64,000 bases of DNA from Meconema thalassinum. Taxonomy: Eukaryota; Arthropoda; Insecta; Orthoptera; Tettigoniidae. The position numbers and the translations under genes were made by a program. The notes below the pieces were generated by a model that was given only the letters and a program-made list of their open reading frames with translations, did not search any database and had not been told where the DNA came from. Shown here piece by piece: positions 57,785 to 64,000 of this stretch. Within the stretch, counting starts at the first letter, position 1; every line of letters starts with the position of its first letter. Location: NCBI GenBank assembly GCA_946902985.2, contig OX336397.1, forward strand, positions 151,025,890 to 151,089,889, in the 5' to 3' direction.

Positions 57785-59287
57785 CGAAGTACGTCCAGAA
57801 AGTTAGTTCCGTTTGGTAATAACATTAAATTGTGTACTGGCACAGAAAAATTATTTATTGCACAAAATTCTACAACCCTTAAACTACTTTTCCACATAAC
57901 TGCCGAAATGTTGCAGGCATTTGTCGTAGCGTGGCACGAGGTTTTGTATACCTTCTTCAAAGACGTGTGCCGCCTGTGTCTTCAACTAGTTGTACGTTCC
58001 GCTGCAGCACAGTTCCACATATACGCTGTAGACGCTCTGTATCAAGGAGAAGAAACGTGCGCCATTTGGAGAGCGCTGTCAGCCACGTACGCGTTGTTGT
58101 GCATGTTTACTCGTACAATGTCGGTGTTGATTGAACATCCCGCCGCTTGTGAAACCAGATCTGTGATTCGTTTTCTGAATGCTAGGAAAGTGAAACCAAT
58201 TGAAATTTATCGGCAAATTTGCGAAGTGTATGGACAAAATGCGATGAGTGATTCAATGGTGAGAAGATGGGTCCGACAGTTCAATGAAGGACGTAGTGAA
58301 GTGCACGATGAAAAACGAAGTGGGCGTCCATCTTTGGTTACAGAAGAACTGGTTCACGCGATTGATGACAAGATCCGGGAAAACCACAGGCTTATAATTA
58401 GTGCTCTTGCTATGGAATTTCCCCAAATCACACGGTCACTAATTCATGAAATTGTTACCGAAAAACTGAACTTTCGTAAACTTTGCCGACGTTGGGTACC
58501 AAAGATTCTTACGGAGCAACACAAAACAAAACGGATGGGTAGTGCACTTCAGGTTTTGACCCGTTACAATGAAGGCGGCGAAGAATTTCTGACACAGATA
58601 GTCACAGGAGATGAAACTTGGGTTTCTTACGACACCCCTGAAAGTAAGCGGCAATCAATGGAATGGAGGCACACTTCATCCCCAGCAAAGGTTAAGCCGA
58701 AACAAATCTTGACGCCTCGGAAAATGATGTGCACAGTGTTCTGGGACTGGAAAGGCATCTTACACATTGATTTCTTACCACGTGGTCAAACAATCAACGC
58801 AGATGCTTACTGCGAGACACTTAGGAAATTGCGCCGCGCAATACAGAATAAGCGCCGAGGGTTGCTGTCAAAAGGTGTTGTTTTTCTTCACGACAACGCA
58901 CGACCACACACTGCAAATGTGACGAAAAACCTCCTACAGGGATTTGGCTGGGACGTGATGGACCACCCTCCGTACAGCCCTGACCTCGCTCCTAGCGACT
59001 TTCATCTGTTCACACATCTCAAGTCATTCCTTGGCGGTCAACACTTCAACAATGACGACGAGCTGAAAGAAGATATTTCCAACTGGTTGAAGACACAGGC
59101 GGCAAACTTCTATGAAGAAGGTATCCAAAAACTTGTGCCATGCAATGACAAATGCCTGCAAAAGTTCGGCAGTTATGTGGAAAAGTAGTTTAAGAGGTGT
59201 AGAATGTTGTGCAATAAACATTTTTTCTGTATCTGTACACAATTTAATTTTATTACCAAACGGAACTTACTTTCTGGACGTGCCTCG
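57785..59287 (+). mobile_element. mariner transposon with ~210-bp inverted repeats
   Basis: 1,503 bp between TA duplications (57783-57784, 59288-59289). The termini CGAAGTACGTCCAGAAAG and CTTTCTGGACGTGCCTCG are inverted. Homology extends inward ~210 bp on both sides (57785-57995 with 59077-59287), far longer than the ~30 bp usual for mariner. The right repeat includes the last ~37 codons of the transposase. Confidence 0.92.
58118..59188 (+). CDS. mariner transposase (DD34D)
   Basis: 356 residues from the Met at 58118 (MSVLIEHPAACE), close to the ~345 usual for mariner. The N-terminal helix-turn-helix region (VIRFLNARKVKPIEIYRQI, then WVRQFNEGRSEVHDEKRSGRPS) binds the inverted repeats. The catalytic domain has D165 in TGDETW, D259 in HDNARPH and D294 in SPDLAPSD, giving the DD34D spacing, plus WVPKIL before it. 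The frame is complete and free of stops. An upstream Met at 57761 would give 475 residues, but it belongs to the interrupted BEL gag and reads through the inverted repeat, so I prefer 58118. It would excise and insert the element at TA. Confidence 0.93.
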   Translation: MSVLIEHPAACETRSVIRFLNARKVKPIEIYRQICEVYGQNAMSDSMVRRWVRQFNEGRSEVHDEKRSGRPSLVTEELVHAIDDKIRENHRLIISALAMEFPQITRSLIHEIVTEKLNFRKLCRRWVPKILTEQHKTKRMGSALQVLTRYNEGGEEFLTQIVTGDETWVSYDTPESKRQSMEWRHTSSPAKVKPKQILTPRKMMCTVFWDWKGILHIDFLPRGQTINADAYCETLRKLRRAIQNKRRGLLSKGVVFLHDNARPHTANVTKNLLQGFGWDVMDHPPYSPDLAPSDFHLFTHLKSFLGGQHFNNDDELKEDISNWLKTQAANFYEEGIQKLVPCNDKCLQKFGSYVEK

Positions 59288-59289
59288 TA

Positions 59290-60590
59290 TTAATACGCAA
59301 GCGAGGTATAATAAAGGGCAGCGTGACACGTATTAAAAGCTTTATAGATGGGTTTAACAGTGAGCAAGGAATTACTGCTATCACATCACGTAGAGAGAGT
59401 TTAGAGGAACTGAAACAAAAGTATGAGGAGGTTCAATGTCAATTAGAAATGAGTGAAGAGGGCGAAACGTTCGAAGCTGATAGGGAATTGTTGGAAGACA
59501 CATATCATCAAATAAAGGTCGACATAGACAGAATAATCACCCATCACGAAATACCAAATCTTTCAAGACACTCCAGTCAAGGGGATATCTCAGTTAGAAG
59601 TAACTACATTGGGGCCCACATCAAATTACCTACCATTACACTGAAATCATTCGGAGGCGAATATGAAAACTGGAGAGGATTTCATGATTCCTTTGTATCT
59701 ATGATCCATAACAATCAAGATTTGCATGACTTTCAGAAATTCCACTACTTAATTAGCAGTTTAAGAAACAAACCTCTTTCAATTGCACAGAGTCTTCCAT
59801 TATCTGCTGAAAACTACAGCATAGTTTGGCAGAGGTTAATTGACAGATTCCAAAACAAGAAATTAATTTCTTCAATTCACATAAATCGGTTATTAGAGCA
59901 AGACTCAATCCAGAAGGAGAATCCCAATTCTCTTAGAGAGGCTATAAACACAAGTTAGGCCAATGTGAAGGCATTACAGGCCCTTGAATTAAATGTTTCA
60001 ATTGAAGATTTGTTATTGTCACAATTGTTAATCAACAAATTAGATCAAACAACTAGGAAGGCGTGGGAAATACATACTATAGGTTCTGAGTTAGAATCCC
60101 TGGAGGCTCTATGGAAATTTTTAGAGAAGAGATGTTTAGCACTTGAGGAAATCAAGCCAGGTACACAAGTTCATGGTTATCAACAGAGTAAACAGCCAAG
60201 TAGAATTACATCCAAACATAGTGTTAGCAATGCGCATGCAGGAGTTGATTACCAATGTGTATTTTGTAAGGGCTCACATTACATATATAAATGTGATTCC
60301 TTCAAAAAACTTAATATCCATGACCGACACAATGTTGTAAGAGAGAATAAACTATGCTTCAATTGTTTGGGCAACAACCATAATGTCGATCAGTGTCAAT
60401 CAAGCTTGTGCAAGATCTGCGGTAAATATCACAATACACTTCTGCATAATGAGATGAGACCTGATCGCACCAGGCCAATGGCTACGTCACGTGGGACAGA
60501 GAGCGAACACATCTCTCGCCATACAGCTAATCACCACACAGCGCGTCCACTAGATGTCACTCACTGCGCTGTAAAGGAATCCTATCTGTC
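59290..60590 (+). pseudogene. BEL/Pao gag
   Basis: After the mariner the frame continues with SVTRIKSFIDGF, a coiled-coil stretch, then the capsid-like region: LPTITLKSFGGEYENWRGFHDSF, KFHYLISSLRNKPLSIAQSLPLS and LIDRFQNKKLI. The downstream zinc-knuckle cluster is CVFCKGSHYIYKC, CFNCLGNNHNVDQC and CKICGKYHNTLLH. This order is characteristic of BEL/Pao gag, which packages the element RNA. An in-frame TAG at 59956-59958 splits it; the frame itself continues unchanged. Confidence 0.85.
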
Positions 60591-61374
60591 AACAGTCGTG
60601 TTATCAACAGCAACAGTAAAAGTCAAAGACAGTCATGGTAATATGCATGAGGCCAGATGTTTGCTGGACTCAGGTTCTCAAACTAATTTCGTGAGCGAAG
60701 AATTAGCTCAATTATTACATCTTAGGAAACAAAAACACATTACACCAGTAACTGGAATAAACGGAGCAGGGGTTCAAACCTCACATTGCGTTGCAATTCA
60801 TTAACAGTCTGCGGTCAGCTCGTTCAATATAGATGCTACATGCCTAGTGCTATCGAAGATTACCAACAACCTACCAAGTAGAAAAATTGACATTTCAAGA
60901 TGGAATTTACCCGTCAATATACAATATGCTGACAGAAATTTCAACATTCCAGGCAAGATCGATTTGCTACTCTGTGCAGACCTATTCTTTAAGGTCATAC
61001 TAGAAGGTAAGAAAACTCGTGATGGGTATCCAACCTTGCAGAATACGCAACTGGGATGGGTAGTAGCTGGTCAGACACCCCTGCAACAACAACAAAGGGA
61101 AAATGCAACGTCGCTATTCATTCAAATAGACCAACTAGACAAACAGCTTAAAAGATTCTGGGAAATTGAAGATTTGCATGCGTCACCAATCACTAAGGAA
61201 GAAAGAGATTGCGAAGAGCACTTTACGAAGAATACAATACGTGATGCTACGGGAAGGTTCCGAGTTCGACTACCCCTTAAACAAACTTTATCGCTGGTAG
61301 GGAATTCATATCCACAGGCAGTAGTGAGATTCCACGCCATTGAGAAAAAACTTAATCGTGATCATAAGTTATAG
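60591..61374 (+). pseudogene. BEL/Pao protease and linker to RT
   Basis: The aspartic protease active site is visible as CLLDSGSQTNFVSE (~60657-60698). A TAA at 60802-60804 interrupts the frame, which then continues with IDLLLCADLFFKVI and TQLGWVVAGQ, the usual end of the BEL protease region, and CEEHFTKNT-type linker sequence. A TAG at 61372-61374 follows. The protease would cleave the polyprotein. Confidence 0.82.
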
Positions 61375-61957
61375 CAAGAATATTCAACATTCATGAATGA
61401 GTATTTACAACTTCGTCACATGAAACCAGTACCTACGTGCACCGAAGATGGAGGATACTTCATGCCACACCATGCAGTATTCAAACCGACAAGTTCCAGC
61501 ATTAAAACTCGTGTTGTCTTTGATGCGTCCGCAAAAACTGACAGTGGCGTATCTTTAAATGATAATTTACTCGTAGGCCCTACAATACAAGACGACCTGC
61601 ATGCTATTGTACTACGTTTCAGGACACACAAGGTTTCTCTTGTCGCAGATATTACAAAAATGTACCGCCAGATTCAAGTTGTCAAAGACACGAAGCTACA
61701 ACGAATACTATGGAGGAACAATAGTACAGAACCACTGCAGTGTTATGAACTCACGACAGTGACTTATGGAACGGCAAGCGCTCCGTTTCGAGCTACGAGA
61801 TGCTTACAACAGTTAGCTGATGAAGAGACGAAGGAATTTACACATGCAGCAGCTGTCCTCAGAAAGGATTTTTATGTTGATGACCTTCTAAGCGGAGCTA
61901 ATACTGAATTAGAGGCTATTCACTTACAGCAAGAATTTGATACACTACTGTTAAGAG
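61375..61957 (+). pseudogene. BEL/Pao reverse transcriptase, N-terminal part
   Basis: Typical blocks in order: YFMPHHAVFKP, TRVVFDASAKT, SLNDNLLVGP, LVADITKMYRQI (motif A), TYGTASAPF and FYVDDLLSGA (motif C, ~61870). The frame is cut at 61957 by a SINE-like insertion; the SINE sequence adds a few codons before a stop at 61983. Confidence 0.88.
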
Positions 61958-62349
61958 TTAATGGCCTGTTTGCCATCTTTTGATGAATGCAGTACATTTG
62001 CATTTGTCTGTTGGCACAGGCTAGAGTAAAATGTGGCTTTTCACCGATGTCTCAGTCTCACTCATGGCTGTGATTATATGGAAGCTACTGAGGTATGGGT
62101 GGTGCTTAGTAATGACATTCAGGGCACAGTCTGTGCCTGTGGATGCTGTGAAAGGTTCTACTCATAGGGTTAGTACCGCTGTTCTGACTCAGTGAGGAAA
62201 GCAATGGCAAACTACCTCACTCCTCATCTTGCCTAGTACGCCTCAATATAGCGCTGCCTGGGGTTTTTGTGGGTATCTACCCACATAACCTAATGGCGGT
62301 ACTATTTGAGGATCCAACCAGCCTTCGGGCTGACTACCTAACAGACAGA
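61958..62349 (+). mobile_element. SINE-like insertion in BEL RT
   Basis: 392 bp between near-identical 10-bp duplications (ctgttaagag 61948-61957, ctgtttagag 62350-62359). Non-coding. It carries gcaatggcaaactacctcac and aaccagccttcgggctga, and ends ctaacagacaga. No clear A or B box was seen, so it may be the 3' part of a LINE or a truncated SINE. Confidence 0.75.
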
Positions 62350-63358
62350 CTGTTTAGAGGAGGATTTGAACTTAAGAAATGGTGTTTCTAACAGCAGTAA
62401 GGTCATGTCAACAATACCAGAAGAAAATAGAGAAACCAAATCGCCAATTCAACTCGACAGTGCAGACACGGTAAGGACGTTGGGAATAATCTGGCACTCA
62501 TCAACAGATCAATTTCAATTCGACATAACTGTCAAAAGATTTGTTCACGTAACCAAGAGAAGTGTACTCTCGTCTATTGCTGCAATTTTTGACCCTTTCT
62601 GTTTATTAGGTCCAGTTATCCTCTCCTGTAAGGTATTTATGCATCAACTCTGGTCTCTTCAATTACAATGGGACCAAGAACTACCATGTCTGCTTCCTAA
62701 CAATTGGAATGCAATTTACTCGCAACTACCAGAACTTAACGATATTAAAATTGACAGGTATATTTTAAGTGATAACAAGATTATAAATTATCAATTACGT
62801 GGTTTTTGTGACGCCTCTGAATGTGCTTACGGAGCTTGCGTATACATTCGTACTACAGATGAACAAGGGATTATTACATGCAATTTAATGTGTTCCAAAT
62901 CAAGAGTCGCGCCACTTAAACAATTGTCAATTCCACATTTAGAATTGTGCGGCGCTCTCCTATTAGCAAGGTTACTGAAGCGAACATTCAAGTGTCTCAC
63001 TTTAGATATTAGTTCTATTCCTGCCTGGACAGACTCAACAATTGTCTTACTATGGATTTATTCACCGTCGTCGAAGTGGAAAACATTTGTCGTCAATCGG
63101 GTCTCTGAAATCCAGGACATGGCAAAGACATGTACATGGCATCATGTATCTACACAACAGAATCCAGCTGACGTATTTTCACGAGGAAGCGGACCCAAAG
63201 CATTAACATTAAACGACCTCTGGTGGCACGGGGCGTCCTGGTTGTGCCAGCCTGAAGAATTATGGCCAATTACTACCGTGGAATTTACCTCAGTAGCACT
63301 CGAAGCTAAACCCACAGCATGTGCAGTCACCTGCTGCAACAATGAAGATATCACTTAA
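62350..63358 (+). pseudogene. BEL/Pao RT end and RNase H
   Basis: Just after the insertion the RT frame reads GFELKKW, then a frameshift near 62381 moves to the frame open from 62366 (SNSSKVMSTIPEENRE). Visible blocks: TLGIIWHSSTDQF, SIAAIFDPFCLLGPV, then RNase H GFCDASECAYGACVYI, LELCGALLLARLL and AWTDSTIVLLWI, and NPADVFSRG. An in-frame TAA ends it at 63358. Confidence 0.87.
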
Positions 63359-64000
63359 TGGTTTTCCTCATTGTTAAAAATGAAACGTGTCTTAGCTTAC
63401 TGTAAGCGATTTATCTACAATCTACAGCACCCTCGTACGAAGATTACAGGAGAATTAAGTACTGAAGAATGCAACAATGCACTACTTTGCTGTGTACGAT
63501 ATGTTCAACACCAGGAATTTCAGAGGAAAATTCAAGACCTCCAATTGAGGAAGGAAGTTGACAAGAGAAGTGAGTTAAAATCATTCACTCCATTTCTCCA
63601 TATAGACAGATGTATCAGAGTGGGCGGGCGATTACGCAATGCAGACGTAGCATACGACCAGAAACATCAGTCTATATTACCAGCGCATCACCATGTCACG
63701 AAATTGATTATCTGCGACGAACACTTAAGACTACTACATGCTAGCACATGGCTGCTCGTTGCTTCATTAAGAATTGGATTCCTCACGCTAGGACAACTGT
63801 CAAAGGTGTCATTCGCAAATGCGTGACATGCTACAGGTTCAAGGCTAATAGCTCATCGCAATTAATGGGTCAGCTGCCTACTGAAAGAGTTAAGCCTACT
63901 CGTCCTTTCCTATATACTGAAGTGGATTTCGCGGGGCCATTATTTATAAAACAATGTTCTCCACGGAGTAACACGAAAGTTAAGTGTTACGTTGCACTTT
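63359..64000 (+). pseudogene. BEL/Pao integrase, N-terminal part (runs off window)
   Basis: The frame reopens with MKRVLAYCKRFIYN, then LHIDRCIRVGGRLRNAD and the HHCC zinc finger (LPAHHHVTKLIICDEHLRLLH ... RKCVTCYRFK). A frameshift near 63740-63800 separates its two halves; one frame stops at 63826. The core begins with EVDFAGPLFI, where the Asp is the first catalytic residue, and the window ends shortly after. It would join element cDNA to the target. Confidence 0.85.

Larger units (their letters stand above)
57111..64000 (+). mobile_element. BEL/Pao retrotransposon, 5' part, with nested mariner and SINE-like insertions
   Basis: A candidate LTR (57111-57462) is followed by one long gag-protease-RT-RNase H-integrase frame, the single-ORF organisation of BEL/Pao. 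The element runs off the window's right end. A mariner interrupts gag after codon 8, and a SINE-like insert interrupts RT. At least four in-frame stops and two frameshifts inactivate it. Confidence 0.88.

Overview
This window is eukaryotic, repeat-dominated, intergenic or intronic DNA, most likely from an insect with a large genome. A polyneopteran (Orthoptera- or Phasmatodea-like) is my best guess, from the mix of element families; I cannot identify the species. No intact ordinary host gene is visible. Two ~60-nt exon-like segments with good splice sites (385-443 and 46885-46944, + strand) are the only hints that the window may lie inside a host gene. Nearly everything else is transposable elements (TEs) inserted into one another, so the annotation is mainly an account of nesting. 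Several insertion points can be proved because a second, empty copy of the site is present in the window.

Layout. 1-3238: AT-rich DNA with two tRNA-derived SINEs. 3239-10750 (possibly to 16424): a gypsy-type LTR retrotransposon reduced to an integrase fragment between long repeats. Its 3' LTR carries a 2.08-kb foldback element and a 343-bp insertion. 10751-17690: AT-rich DNA with one SINE and a diverged direct repeat. 17690-18240: a degenerate tandem duplication. 18752-22039: an intact Penelope-like element (reverse transcriptase plus GIY-YIG endonuclease, 756 aa) with ~740-bp inverted arms, each containing a hammerhead-ribozyme-like motif, flanked by a 19-bp target duplication. 22238-24435: a SINE and short tandem repeats.

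24436-39867: a minus-strand gypsy-type element with ~3.5-kb LTRs, a broken gag and no pol. It has a 4-bp GTAC target duplication, a polypurine tract next to the 3' LTR and a TGGCGCCC primer-site core next to the 5' LTR. One LTR was later hit by an RTE-like LINE with an open 925-aa ORF; the other was hit by a Tc1-like transposon and a SINE. Each LTR preserves the empty site of the other's insertions.

40304-43550: a decayed LINE. 43551-51836: a large inverted-repeat structure holding two copies of a repeat-rich MITE-like unit, several SINEs and a LINE tail. 51900-55553: a LINE 3' fragment, then about 20 copies of a ~165-bp satellite ending in (TA)n. 57111-64000: the 5' part of a BEL/Pao retrotransposon (LTR, gag, protease, RT, RNase H, start of integrase) with several stops and frameshifts. 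A mariner with ~210-bp inverted repeats sits eight codons into its gag, and a SINE-like element sits in its RT.

The genes do not form a host pathway; each ORF serves its own element. The elements with open catalytic ORFs (Penelope-like, RTE-like LINE, mariner) look youngest. The gypsy, BEL/Pao and second LINE copies are inactivated.
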